Positions 50,101 to 56,362 of a stretch of DNA of 64,000 nt are shown here, one piece after another. The stretch comes from Holacanthus passer (Eukaryota; Chordata; Actinopteri; Pomacanthidae): positions 248,001 through 312,000 of the forward strand of contig JAFREQ010000015.1 of assembly GCA_025331565.1 (NCBI GenBank), given 5' to 3'. The notes beneath the pieces were generated by a model. That model ran no database searches and was not told the DNA's origin. It was given only the letters and a program-made list of their open reading frames with translations. The position numbers and the translations under genes are program-made. Numbering within the stretch: position 1 is the first letter of the stretch; each line of letters starts with the position of its first letter.

Positions 50101-53100
50101 CGTGTAATTACCGACGCCTGCGTTTCCTAAAGGTCGCTGGGTGCCTGAGGTGACACGGAGGGCAAGGCACAGCGATCAATCACTCACTGCTCCATGGACA
50201 CACGGCTCTTCTCCACTCATCTGTCACTGTCCCCCATCATATATACACACACACACATACACAGAAACACAAATATGTGTACAGTGTTCACACACACACA
50301 AAGATGTCTTACATCTAATCTGTCTGTCTTTAACTTGCCACTTTGTGTCTGATGTAAATGTCATCAAATCGCTCTAGCTAGTGAGCAATCAGGAAGCATT
50401 TTAGAGAAGCTATAGAGCCGCCTCCAGAGTTATGATTCAGTAACTCAAACTGTTGTGAAGGGATCATAAGCTTCCAGCACTCTGGTAGTTGTTTGTTAGT
50501 AGAAAACAAAAACTCTCCTGCTGCAGCCAAGTTCTCTCAAATTGTCCTTTATCCTCTCCTGGTCCTGCAGCCAGCGCAGAGCTGTAGTTTGGTCTTATCA
50601 GTGGATTTCTACCCCCATCTACTGGTCATTGTAGGAATTCAGTGAAAGGCACTAATTTAAAAAAGTTAGATAGTAATATTATTAGTTATTAATGGTTATT
50701 CATAAGACAAAATTTGCCCAGAACTGAAAAAAAAAACTGTTGTCCGTGCTTTCATGCTAATGTATTGTTGTAAGAGTGATGCTTGGTTATAATACATACA
50801 TCTACTTTACATCTGGAAAGTCATCCATTAACTGAATTTAATACCAACAGCTACTTCAAACAGGCCAGAAATCAAAGCCCTGCAACTGAAATCAAATTTT
50901 TCACTCTAGCGGCCTTTCTGAACTAGTGCTTTTAGCATATCGCTTTACACCATTACACCATTTTACAGCATAGTTTTAAAAGGGCTTGTATTTGTTCAAA
51001 TAAAAGATACATTTTCGCAAAAGTAAATCGTCAGCACCATAAACACTCAACGCACTCAGCTTAGTACCTTCTTGTATTGGTATTGTTAATGGAAGATTGT
51101 GGGTAATGAAACCGTTTAGAACTGCAGTGATTTGTTGATTAGTTGATCGACAGGCAACTAATTTGACAATCGAGTAATTAAATCATTTTTATCTGGTTTC
51201 AGCTTCTTAAATGTGATTTTTTTCTGTCTTCTGTGATAGTAAACTGAATATCTTTGGATTTGGAAAACATGACATTTGAAAACGTCACCTTGGCTTTTAG
51301 GAAATTGGGATGGGCTTTTTCACCATTCTAAGATTTTATGGACAAAACGACTAATTGACAGATTAATCAAACATGTTTTTAGCTACTTAGCTAAATCATC
51401 AGCATTCCTGCTTGTCATTACTTGGCGAGACAAAGTCAGTGTGAACAGAGGTGGAGAATTCTCAAGCTTTTCCTCATATCAGTTTGTTCATTGGCTGTCC
51501 GGGCTGTACGCACTCTCTCGTGTGTGTGTGGGTGGGTGTTTGTTGCACTGTGGTGTGTGCGCGATCAGTACTAGCCCGCCTCTATGATTAGCTGCCACCT
51601 TTCGCCCCCTCTCCTCCCCCCACCCTGCCCCTCCCTTCCGCAGAGGAAGCCTGCTATCCAATCAGGCGCGGAGATCAAGAGCATAGGGGCGTGGCCAGGG
51701 CCCCGGCCACTGGCCAATGAGGTCGGAGAGAGGCAGCCTAAGTCCCTCCCCCTCGGCCTGTACTGCCTGTACAGGGGCCTTGTGATTGGTGGCTACGGCA
51801 GCGGCATAAAGAGGCTCCTCCCACAGCCCCTACGGAGGGTAAGGCACTCCCTCCCTCCTTCCTCCGCTCCTCCTCCCCCTCCTTTCCTCCCTCATCTCTC
51901 CGTTCTTTTCGTGAGGAAAAGAAAAAAGTGCCCATCAGATTGGGTTCATTCATGGCTATCTCCCTCATCTTCTCCTCCCTCTGCCTGCTTCCCTCCGTCT
52001 CTGCTCGTTGCCTGCCCGATATCGTCTCTGTGCGTGTGTGTGTGCAGGTCGCTGGTTCAGTTGCCCCCATGCTGCCTTGCTCAGTGGTTCTGTGGCTGTT
52101 GGCTGTGTCGTTCCATGGTTAGTGGTTTGATGCTGTTGGTCAGGGAATGTACAGTGTTGTTTTGGTTGTTGTTAACTGGCACGTCTCTCCTTTGAATTTG
52201 GTGTAATTTCCTTATTTTTCCTCTCTCTCTCACTCTCTGTTTTTAGGACTCGTACACGATGCCACTCACCTCCATCCAGTGCTGGCACGTCCATTGTGAA
52301 GAATGCTGGCTCAGGACTTTGGTACGCTCAAACTCACACACTTGTCCACACACACACTCCTCCGTGCTGCAGGGCAGCTCCTCATGACATGCAGTTATAG
52401 CAGCCTCATTTCATAGTCAGTGAATTTCTCTCTGAAGCAGTCCCCATAGGGAGGAACTTGAATGGAATATTCCCCGAATGACCTGCACACACACACAAAA
52501 TCGAGGCAATGCAAACACTTCCAGTTCTCACTGGGAGAAAATCTTAGATGGAATGGTCCCCAAAAGGCTTGTTAAAATGTTGGAATAAAGTGGTCAACTC
52601 AAACTTCCAATGAGTTCTACACAGTGCCTCAGGTGTGCACAAACACACACACACACACACACAGTGGTTTTGTTGGTTATTAGTTAGTCTAATATATTCA
52701 GTAGTGTGTAATTAGCGGGTGCTAATGTGGTAAATGGAGCGCAGTGTTTCTGCTGCTGGGAGGAAAAACAGTCTCCTCATTGTCTCTCTTTGGTTTCTCT
52801 GTTATCTCCACTTTTCTCTACATGTCCTTCATTGTTGACTTTTTTCTCTCTCACCTCAATGTGTTCTCTCTTTAATCTTCCATTACCCTTTCTCTCTCAA
52901 GCTGTTAAACACCATTGGTTGCCAGTTGTGACACACATCTACAATTACTAACAAGCAGTTCCCCACCATTAGCTCCCTTTGATATTATACTTGCAATTAT
53001 AAATAAGTGCTTAGCATAATTACAGGACCAAACACACGGAGGGAAGGGCAGAAATGAACAATTGTTCAAGTCACTGTGCGCCATTCATGACATGCGTATA

Positions 53101-56100
53101 TATGCGTATAAATCTACATGGTGTCAGGACCAATAGTAAACTCATAAGCACCAACCTGTATTAGTTTTTTGGCATGTTTTAAGCCATGAAATAGCAACCA
53201 AAACCCAACTGATAACTGCGCTACTAATGACCAGTATTAGTATTTTCACACACCACAAGAGCTGCACTCTTTGGATCCAGAAATGGCAATGTATGTCTTT
53301 TAATCCACTGTGGACCATGACAATTTCATGATAATTTAATGGAGGTATCACTATGAAATTTGTAAGATATTCCTGGTCCTCCGAGGATAAATGACTTTGA
53401 TGAATTCCTTATATTTTGTTAAGCACCACCAGAAAAGTGAAAATTTTAACTTGACATGACAGGATACTTCACTTAAAAAGGGGAATTCCCATCACCTCCA
53501 GCAGTATTTTGAGTTTAATGCTAAAATATTATATATAATAAATCTAATATGCTAATTATAAGCATGTTAACATATATAACATTGTTTTTTTTTTACAAAG
53601 CAAAATAAGACCAAGAAGGCACATGGCCCTGAGGGTTCGGCATTTAGATGTGCTAATGATTGTCTGTAACATGCATCCAATATAACATCAATACTGATTC
53701 ATGATGAACTTCATGAGGGTACAGTCAGTGCATGTTTTATAAATGACTTGTAAGGTTTTCTATTTTTTCTTTCATTCATTTTTTAAGCGAGACTATAAGA
53801 AAATATTCTTCAATGAAAGGCCTATTGTTTCCATCTGCACGTACCTGTGTTTGTGTGTGTGTGTTTGTGTGGCTTTGCACACGCATGCATGCTGCCGTCA
53901 CGGGTCTAATGTATGGAGCATTAAACTCATAGCCCGGAGACAGCTATAAAAACGGGAGGGCCAAGCTGATCAAAGTAAATGCCTCAGAATCTAGTTAACG
54001 TCAGCCCAGCCCCTTACCGCTTTAATGAGCAAGGCAGCTGGAGCGCAGCGTGACGGGCACACACCCACACACACTTACCGCCCACGCTAAACAGGAGTAC
54101 ACAGCTTCGACAGGCGTGCAAACAAACGGGAGGAAGACTCCTTCACACAGTGGATAAATGAGACACTTTGAGAGATATACATACAGTATGTGGTTCTTGT
54201 GTGTCATGGAGCGTCACAGAGTCATATCAGGGAAAGACTTTTTCGGGAATATCAGGTCTTGCAAATGAGTCTTTTTACAGGAATATAGGTTTAGACCTCA
54301 TCATTCAAACATTCATGTGGTTTCCAGTCCAACTGAAAAAGCAACCAGGCTGATTATTTGTTCAAGGTGACGTACACATGTTAATTATAAGACACCAGGG
54401 AGGGAGACATTGTTTGGGTGAATTGTCTATTGAATGACATTTTACATGAGGAAACCCTGACAGGATACAATCAGATTAAGACTGAGGAAGGGTGTTGTAA
54501 CTTGGCCCATGCATCCATTAGCGTGTAGACATGTTTTACTCAGAAACGGGAACCAACTAAAATGTGTCTATGATTTCATAGACTATGTTTAAATGTTAGT
54601 AATGGGTTTTTCTTTAAAAAAAACCCCGTAATTTTGGTACTGGCGCCAAAACTCACACATAATATCAGCACACAAGTATAAAAAAAAAAAATCAACTAAC
54701 ATGAACGCTACACTTTTCTTTCTTCTTCTTCATTCTCTCTTGAGACTGTTTTGAGTACTCTGGAGCCACAAATCCTCTTAGCAGGAGGGTGTGAGATCTG
54801 TCAGACTCTTGCACCACCTCAGTCCTCTTGTGCATGTGTGTGTGTGTTCGCCCTCTTCACTACTTTAGTCCGTGCACCCACTCCAAAGAGTTTATTCAGT
54901 GGCTTACAGGAAAAGAAACCTATAAATCTCTGGGGTCAGATGAGCCTGTACATTTGTACCGGCCTGCGAGGATTGGGAAGGTGAAGGTACTCCAGTTATG
55001 AGATCTCTGTGTTCTGTTGTACCTGTGTTAGATGTCACACACACAGTGTTTTACACACCTTCTACACACATAGCAGTGGACTGATGGAGGTCTCCACATA
55101 CCACAGAGATACTTTTGTGACGAATGATGGTCAGTTTTGAAGCCCAAATATGTCTAACAGTCACTTTTCAAGGGAGCATAATATGTATATATAATAACAT
55201 TAAATCATCAGAAGAGAAGCAAAAAGTCATGGAAGCTTTTGTATAGTAATTATTAGTTTCTGTAATAGCTTAACATAAAAGAAGTAATTGCTACAGCTTC
55301 CTCTCCAAGTTAACTCCATATGTACCACTATACGTTTTATAATCTATTGTGACTTTTATATTTACTTGTACATCTGTGACCAATGCAAAAACATCAGAGC
55401 AAAAACTGTTGGCGGGAATGTGCCTTCAGCCAGCAGTTACCACCCAACGCAAGAAAAGGTGGAGGACAGCAGTGGAGACCACCCAGTCCGAGTGTTGTTC
55501 CACTGTCAGCCCTGTGTTGCATATTATCACCTGCTGCTTTACTGCAGATGGCACACTATCAAAGGAGAACAGAGGGCGAGGAAGAGGGCTGAAGGGAGGA
55601 CTGTGGGAGGGTTTACATTCAATAAGATGAAGGAGAAAGTAGTAGTTATAAGACAAATTTTGGCTCACCTGTCTGGTAAAGACACATACACCACCTATAT
55701 AGATGAGCTGTACTGCAGTGATCTTGGTTCAGTGTCTTGCACTAAGTCTGATCTGCATCGAGTTGAAGTTCGTTTCAATTTTCATATTGATCGGCTGATG
55801 CCAGTACAGCAGGTCTGTTTGCATCTATGACTTCAGAGAGTTATGTGAAAGAAGAGCACAGAGCCAATTTACAATGATGTAAAAGAGAGCAAAGCAGCAA
55901 ACCTGCTTATTTCAAACAAGTTGGGACAGGAGCGACTAAAGACTGTGAAAGTTGTGGACTGATCCAAAAACACCTGTTTGGATCATTCCACAGGTAAACA
56001 GGTTCATTGGTAACAGGTGATAGTGTCATGATTGGGTATGAAAGGTTCATCCTGGAAAGGCTCAGTTGTTCACAAGCAAGGATGGAGAGAGGTTCAACAC

Positions 56101-56362
56101 TTTGTCAAACACATGATTGTAGAAAGATTACTACATGGGCTCGGGAACACTTTGTAAAACCGTTGTCAGTAACCACAGTTTGGCTAATCAATTAATCATT
56201 TCAATATTGTAATCATGAGTCAATGCATTTGTGCGTGACCTAGATATCACCTTATCCTGACTTTAACTGTTGCCTCTCCATCCCTCACAGGGGAACAAGA
56301 AGCTGTGCCCGCAGTGCAACACCATCACCTCACCTGGAGACCTGAGGCGTGTTTACTTGTAA
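14897..56362 (+). CDS. rnf220: RNF220 E3 ubiquitin ligase, C-terminal two thirds, 12 exons (5' part upstream)
   Basis: The coding exons are 14897-15026, 21785-21833, 26019-26114, 28716-28758, 30894-31018, 32664-32793, 39385-39577, 39685-39740, 40034-40145, 47958-48069, 52247-52321 and 56291-56362. All borders are AG/GT and phases match, giving 397 residues from a split first codon. In order one sees a CPIC...H motif (C15, C18, H30), a basic stretch KMKRRK (111-116), a C2HC finger (C124, C127, H141, C145), an acidic segment (about 200-250), a Ser-rich segment (about 285-298), a coiled coil (about 323-339) and a C3HC4 RING (345-383). The protein ends in LRRVYL. This order and wording match vertebrate RNF220. 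Known for the family: a RING E3 that acts on SIN3B, stabilises beta-catenin with USP7, and works with ZC4H2 in Shh/Gli and neural patterning. The large first coding exon is not in the window. Whether it is copy a or b is undecided. Confidence 0.95.
15940..16110 (+). repeat. Pyrimidine-rich tract (CTCCT/TTCTC)
   Basis: A run of C and T with few purines, opposite in strand bias to the many GA-rich tracts. It could be mistaken for a splice-acceptor tract but no exon follows. Confidence 0.6.
17146..17189 (+). repeat. (CA)n microsatellite
   Basis: CA repeats are broken once by GCATAT. It is the first member of a CA-TG-CA cluster with the two following repeats. Confidence 0.95.
17333..17400 (+). 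repeat. (TG)34 microsatellite
   Basis: This is a pure TG run of 68 bases, followed by TGAGAG-type variants. Confidence 0.98.
17634..17695 (+). repeat. (CA)31 microsatellite
   Basis: This is a pure CA run of 62 bases, complementary to the TG run 233 bases upstream. Confidence 0.98.
20640..20725 (+). repeat. Possible LINE-type 3' tail
   Basis: CACCACTTTGTAAAAGGCTT followed by ACATATAAATAAGGCTTC fits a retroposon tail. Evidence is weak. Confidence 0.3.
21785..21833 (+). CDS. rnf220: rnf220 49-nt linker exon
   Basis: The acceptor is CTCTCCTGCAG and the donor AAG|GTGAGAT. Joined to the two leftover bases of the previous exon it reads SKNPSPKDGAATPGTPK, the equivalent of the SSKN...APGTPK linker of RNF220. 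The exon is too short to be found as an ORF but is supported by phase and family match. It ends in phase 0. Confidence 0.92.
22199..22235 (+). repeat. (CA)n microsatellite
   Basis: A CA run with one T interruption. Confidence 0.95.
22870..22955 (+). repeat. Retroposon-type 3' tail
   Basis: GTAAATTTGTGATTTGGAGC followed by TATATAAATAAAACTGACTT resembles the 3' end of abundant fish LINE/SINE families. The body was not recognised. Confidence 0.4.
25080..25685 (+). repeat. Degenerate tandem array, unit about 36 bases
   Basis: The words ACTTCAACTG, CCTTTCAGTGCTTACACTTC and TGACACTTCAACT recur across about 600 bases with heavy divergence. It lies about 330 bases before exon 26019-26114. Confidence 0.6.
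26019..26114 (+). CDS. rnf220: rnf220 96-nt linker exon (IKREGES)
   Basis: The acceptor follows a CT-rich tract ending GTCTAG and the donor is CAG|GTCACA, a weaker signal with C at +4. The exon is 32 codons, phase 0 at both ends, and includes SVHIKREGESP and ends HHSDRYQ, matching the family. The IKRE context resembles a sumoylation-type psi-K-x-E site, which is inference only. Confidence 0.94.
27160..27295 (+). mobile_element. Possible tRNA-derived SINE fragment
   Basis: CTTTAGTCAGCATATAGCTA followed by GTGGGTTTGAATCCCAG has A-box/B-box spacing, but the flanks are not recognised. It is diverged and could be coincidental. Confidence 0.3.
27500..27970 (+). repeat. Interspersed repeat copy 1 (TACTTTATACTT...ACTACATTTCAGAGG)
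   Basis: CCCACTACATTTCAGAGGAA and ATACTGTACTTTGTAG near the left, with TAGTACTTTTACTTTACTTA near the right, define a repeat also present at 62505-62745 and, inverted, at 58745-58900. I know the pattern from many percomorph genomes but cannot name its class. Confidence 0.65.
28270..28400 (+). promoter_or_regulatory. Probable internal TATA-less promoter in rnf220
   Basis: Within 100 bases there are a CRE half-site TGACG (28310-28314), an ETS-type CACTTCCGTC (28321-28330), an M-box TCACATGA (28340-28347) and a YY1-like CCAACATGGCGTC (28358-28370). CpG content rises compared with the AT-rich surroundings. This motif set is usual for TATA-less vertebrate promoters, where YY1 sites lie just downstream of the start. 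It sits just ahead of the putative first exon at 28548. Confidence 0.55.
28363..28434 (+). other. Short upstream ORF in putative alternative 5' leader
   Basis: ATG in the YY1-like site opens 23 codons (MASDMSSICRYGRH...) to TAA at 28432-28434. It is out of frame with ATG 28548 and ends 113 bases before it. If the leader starts upstream of it, it could lower translation of the short form. ATG within a YY1 motif is also a common by-product of the motif. Confidence 0.3.
28548..28574 (+). CDS. rnf220: Putative alternative first coding exon of rnf220 (MEEVENNRQ)
   Basis: ATG at 28548 opens nine codons, MEEVENNRQ, ending at CAA|GTAGGT in phase 0. Only 141 bases later lies the acceptor of exon 28716-28758, which also starts in phase 0. 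The join would read MEEVENNRQ-TFLRVRA and give a protein of 314 residues lacking the CPIC motif but keeping the C2HC finger and RING. Upstream are promoter-type motifs. The donor lacks the usual G at -1, so it is moderate. No transcript was available to me; the exon is inferred from phase, spacing and context. Confidence 0.6.
28716..28758 (+). CDS. rnf220: rnf220 43-nt exon (TFLRVRANRQTRLN)
   Basis: The acceptor is CTGCTTGCAG and the donor AATG|GTATGT. It encodes TFLRVRANRQTRLN plus the first base of the next codon, a segment nearly invariant in RNF220. It begins in phase 0 and can therefore follow either the upstream exon 26019-26114 or the alternative first exon ending at 28574. Confidence 0.95.
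28759..30893 (+). other. rnf220 intron, 2.1 kb
   Basis: Most is unremarkable AT-rich sequence. The segment 30050-30470 is unique, richer in CpG and homeodomain-type motifs, and looks like a regulatory candidate. Confidence 0.85.
30050..30470. promoter_or_regulatory. Candidate conserved non-coding block upstream of the C2HC exon
   Basis: Unique sequence with GACCTAATTAGCAG, CTCGATTAGCG, ACAATTGG, CGCGCGCC and TCTAATTAAATGCG. It lies 0.4-0.8 kb before exon 30894. Confidence 0.3.
30894..31018 (+). CDS. rnf220: rnf220 exon with basic motif and C2HC finger
   Basis: The acceptor is TATCCGTCTCCAG and the donor CCAG|GTAGTA. The 125-nt exon starts with the last two bases of an Ala codon and encodes ARIGKMKRRK followed by CPLC (C124, C127), then H141 and C145, a C-x2-C-x13-H-x3-C finger. 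The basic run may serve as a nuclear localisation signal. That use is inference. Confidence 0.95.
31076..31144 (+). repeat. 33-base tandem duplication, two copies
   Basis: The unit begins TTCCTGTAGATGCTGTCCAG, ends CACCTCT and is repeated once. It starts about 60 bases after the exon donor at 31018/31019. Confidence 0.8.
31580..32073. repeat. Interleaved inverted repeats
   Basis: Arm A 31580-31610 matches the reverse complement of 31840-31870 at 25 of 31 positions. Arm B 31762-31795 matches the reverse complement of 32040-32073 at about 30 of 34. The order is A, B, A', B', so the two pairs have different centres. Confidence 0.6.
32664..32793 (+). CDS. rnf220: rnf220 exon (FEEYEW...KRIRAT...LLEGGFRG)
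   Basis: The acceptor is TGTGTGTCAG and the donor AGAG|GTACAA. It encodes an acidic start (GDDDSADMDGEN), then FEEYEWAGQKRIRATALLEG, matching the family closely. The poor pyrimidine tract (TG-rich) suggests a weaker acceptor. A 75-nt TG repeat begins 377 bases after the exon ends. Confidence 0.95.
33170..33244 (+). repeat. (TG)n microsatellite, 75 bases
   Basis: This is the longest pure TG run in the window, 377 bases after an rnf220 donor site. Confidence 0.98.
35301..35366 (-). mobile_element. Terminal fragment of the same repeat as 51.1 kb
   Basis: ACTGCAACTAAGGATTATTT with CATTAATGATTAATCAG is the inverted right end of the element seen at 51115-51373. Only about 65 bases remain. Confidence 0.5.
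38100..38690 (+). repeat. Degenerate minisatellite with CA-repeat arms
   Basis: TAAATAAGATGGCTGTCAG occurs twice (near 38133 and 38281). Variants of GTGTAAGTGACAGGTAGACA recur near 38424, 38498, 38585 and 38635, separated by CA runs of differing length. Confidence 0.6.
38177..38228 (+). repeat. (CA)26 microsatellite
   Basis: It is part of the minisatellite region at 38.1-38.7 kb. Confidence 0.97.
39385..39577 (+). CDS. rnf220: rnf220 acidic exon (DSDADLDVDGDDTLEYGK)
   Basis: The acceptor is TTGTTTTCACAG and the donor TCAA|GTATGA. This 193-nt exon encodes the acidic run DSDADLDVDGDDTLEYGK, then QYTEADIIPC and EREALRGAVL. The acidic core is highly conserved in RNF220; the stretch before it (FATCSIKESAA) differs from mammals. 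Confidence 0.95.
39685..39740 (+). CDS. rnf220: rnf220 56-nt exon (RITPEFSKWAND)
   Basis: It follows a 107-base intron with acceptor TGTGTTGCAG. The donor is GATG|GTAAGG. It encodes NGGMPSNRITPEFSKWAND plus one base. RITPEFSKWA is a family signature. Confidence 0.94.
40034..40145 (+). CDS. rnf220: rnf220 Ser-rich exon (MPSTSNGESSK)
   Basis: It follows a 293-base intron with acceptor GTTTACAG; the donor is GAAAA|GTAGGT. It encodes EMPSTSNGESSK, then a Ser/Pro segment with seven consecutive Ser, then TCKNSEIEK. The flanks match mammalian RNF220 while the Ser run, coded by mixed TCC/TCT codons, appears as a lineage insertion. Confidence 0.93.
42295..42465. mobile_element. Small element with inverted ends (about 170 bases)
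   Basis: The left end TAGGTATGCACCAATCTGAT and right end GGCTCTGTGCATCCCAGGT are inverted imperfect matches sharing the ATGCAC core. The inside has GCGGTATCGGCC and GGTATCTGCAG, typical of a fish MITE family. It is old. Confidence 0.5.
43205..43375. promoter_or_regulatory. Candidate conserved non-coding element
   Basis: Balanced, non-repetitive sequence (for example AATGCCGCCAATGCGATTGC and GCAAATAATTGAATCTG) bounded on both sides by CA repeats. Confidence 0.3.
43396..43460 (+). repeat. Compound (GCAC)n(AC)n microsatellite
   Basis: GCAC units run into a long AC repeat, followed to about 43500 by interrupted CACACACT/CACAGT units. Confidence 0.96.
44641..44960 (-). pseudogene. Tc1-like transposase 3' fragment, frameshifted
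   Basis: On the minus strand the translation contains YNPDLSPIEWRIMKCKIRQR and KERISLSTLQQFMSSVP. The first contains the DxxPIE core near the last catalytic acidic residue of Tc1/mariner transposases. The expected end (CVVKRAGDLER) appears in another frame, so at least one frameshift is present. About 100 of some 340 residues remain. The non-coding tail after the stop (GAATGAGTGTATATTTGCAA) also fits this transposon family. It cannot be active. Confidence 0.8.
46195..46340 (+). mobile_element. Diverged SINE-like fragment
   Basis: AGGAGCGGCTGTCCTTCAG is followed by TGTTCTTGAGCAAGACAAGT and a GAGCAGCCTCAGT segment. It resembles the head and body of the tRNA-derived SINE seen at 59.2 kb, with many changes. 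Confidence 0.35.
46475..46640 (-). mobile_element. Diverged copy of the 51.1-kb repeat, minus orientation
   Basis: CATTTAGTCTATAAAACACC and CAACAGTCCAAATCCAAAAG, then GATTTTCAGACTGATCAGTT, correspond in inverted order to the internal part of this repeat. Divergence is high. Confidence 0.4.
47105..47136 (+). repeat. (CA)16 microsatellite
   Basis: A pure CA run. Confidence 0.96.
47320..47520. promoter_or_regulatory. Candidate conserved non-coding element
   Basis: Unique block with CTATAATAAACACTG (forkhead-like), CAAATCATCAGCAGCAGCAG and CGTATTGATTTAGTTATGGC, 0.4-0.6 kb before exon 47958. Confidence 0.3.
47958..48069 (+). CDS. rnf220: rnf220 exon with coiled coil and first RING cysteines
   Basis: The acceptor is TTCCACTCCACCAG and the donor ATG|GTGAGT. 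It encodes VTEEESTATTMEALKARIRE, LERQILRGDRYK and CLICM. The heptad-like MEALKARIRELERQIL is the coiled coil preceding the RING, and C345 and C348 are the first RING zinc ligands. It ends in phase 0. Confidence 0.95.
49434..50053. mobile_element. Non-autonomous DNA transposon with imperfect terminal inverted repeats
   Basis: The left end reads ATAGGGCTGCTCAATTATGG and the right end is its imperfect reverse complement (ATTAATCGCTCAGCCCTAT). The inner ends are rich in ATCACAATTATTTTGGTC and ATTCGATTAATCG. No transposase remains. A clear target-site duplication was not found. Confidence 0.7.
51115..51373 (+). mobile_element. Interspersed DNA-transposon copy, + orientation
   Basis: GATTAGTTGATCGACAGGCA near the left, CAGCTTCTTAAATGTGATTT and AGTAAACTGAATATCTTTGG in the middle, and GACTAATTGACAGATTAATC at the right match a repeat very common in percomorph genomes. 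Related fragments lie at 35301-35366 and 46475-46640. Confidence 0.7.
51644..51838 (+). promoter_or_regulatory. GC-rich block: CCAAT-box promoter-like segment or 195-nt in-frame cassette exon
   Basis: The block has CCAAT at 51658-51662 and 51714-51718, the reverse form ATTGG at 51785-51789, a GC-box-like GGGGCGTGGCC, a TATA-like CATAAAGAG near 51805, and the palindrome CTGTACTGCCTGTACAG. It is also bounded by a very strong pyrimidine tract ending TTCCGCAG and by CGGAGG|GTAAGG. Between those borders lie exactly 65 open codons in the phase of the flanking RING exons. Inclusion would split the RING between C348 and C361. I favour regulatory DNA slightly, as the encoded sequence resembles no domain I know. 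Confidence 0.4.
52247..52321 (+). CDS. rnf220: rnf220 RING core exon
   Basis: The acceptor follows a long CT-rich run ending TTTTTAG and the donor is TTTG|GTACGC. The 25 codons read DSYTMPLTSIQCWHVHCEEC and WLRTL. They supply ligands C361, H363, C366 and C369 of the C3HC4 RING. Confidence 0.96.
53900..54060. promoter_or_regulatory. Candidate conserved non-coding element
   Basis: Unique block with GAGCATTAAACTCATAGC, CTGATCAAAG (TCF/LEF-like) and CGCTTTAATGAGC, bounded by CA-rich sequence. Confidence 0.28.
55840..56195 (+). mobile_element. Tc1-like transposon remnant with large internal deletion
   Basis: The left part holds non-coding sequence typical of a fish Tc1 element (AACACCTGTTTGGATCATTC, CACAAGCAAGGATGG). 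After CACTTTGTCAAACA it jumps to ITTWAREHFVKPLSVTTVWL, an internal transposase piece in the + orientation. The rest of the transposase is absent. It ends about 100 bases before the last rnf220 exon. Confidence 0.75.
56291..56362 (+). CDS. rnf220: rnf220 last coding exon and stop
   Basis: The acceptor is CATCCCTCACAG. It encodes GNKKLCPQCNTITSPGDLRR, VYL and the TAA stop at 56360-56362. C380 and C383 complete the RING. The C-terminus matches the conserved GDLRR(I/V)YL end of the family. Confidence 0.96.
   Translation, partial: GNKKLCPQCNTITSPGDLRRVYL

Larger units (their letters stand above)
48070..52246 (+). other. rnf220 intron, 4.2 kb
   Basis: It interrupts the RING between its second and third zinc ligands. 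It holds a 0.6-kb terminal-inverted-repeat element (49.4-50.05 kb), another transposon copy (51.1-51.37 kb) and the GC-rich CCAAT-box block at 51.64-51.84 kb. Confidence 0.85.
52322..56290 (+). other. rnf220 last intron, 4.0 kb
   Basis: It contains a unique block at 53.90-54.06 kb and a Tc1-like remnant ending about 100 bases before the last exon. A 543-base chance-looking ORF at 55288-55830 has no recognisable domain. Confidence 0.85.

Noticed and set aside
51928..52122. 64-codon ORF with a signal-peptide-like start (MAISLIFSSLCLLPSVSARC)
   Set aside because: It is derived from CT-rich intron, overlaps the region before exon 52247, and has no further protein-like content.
55288..55830. 180-codon ORF in the last intron
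   Set aside because: No family was recognised, composition is ordinary for intron, and its end runs up to a Tc1 remnant. An older mobile-element origin is possible but not supported.
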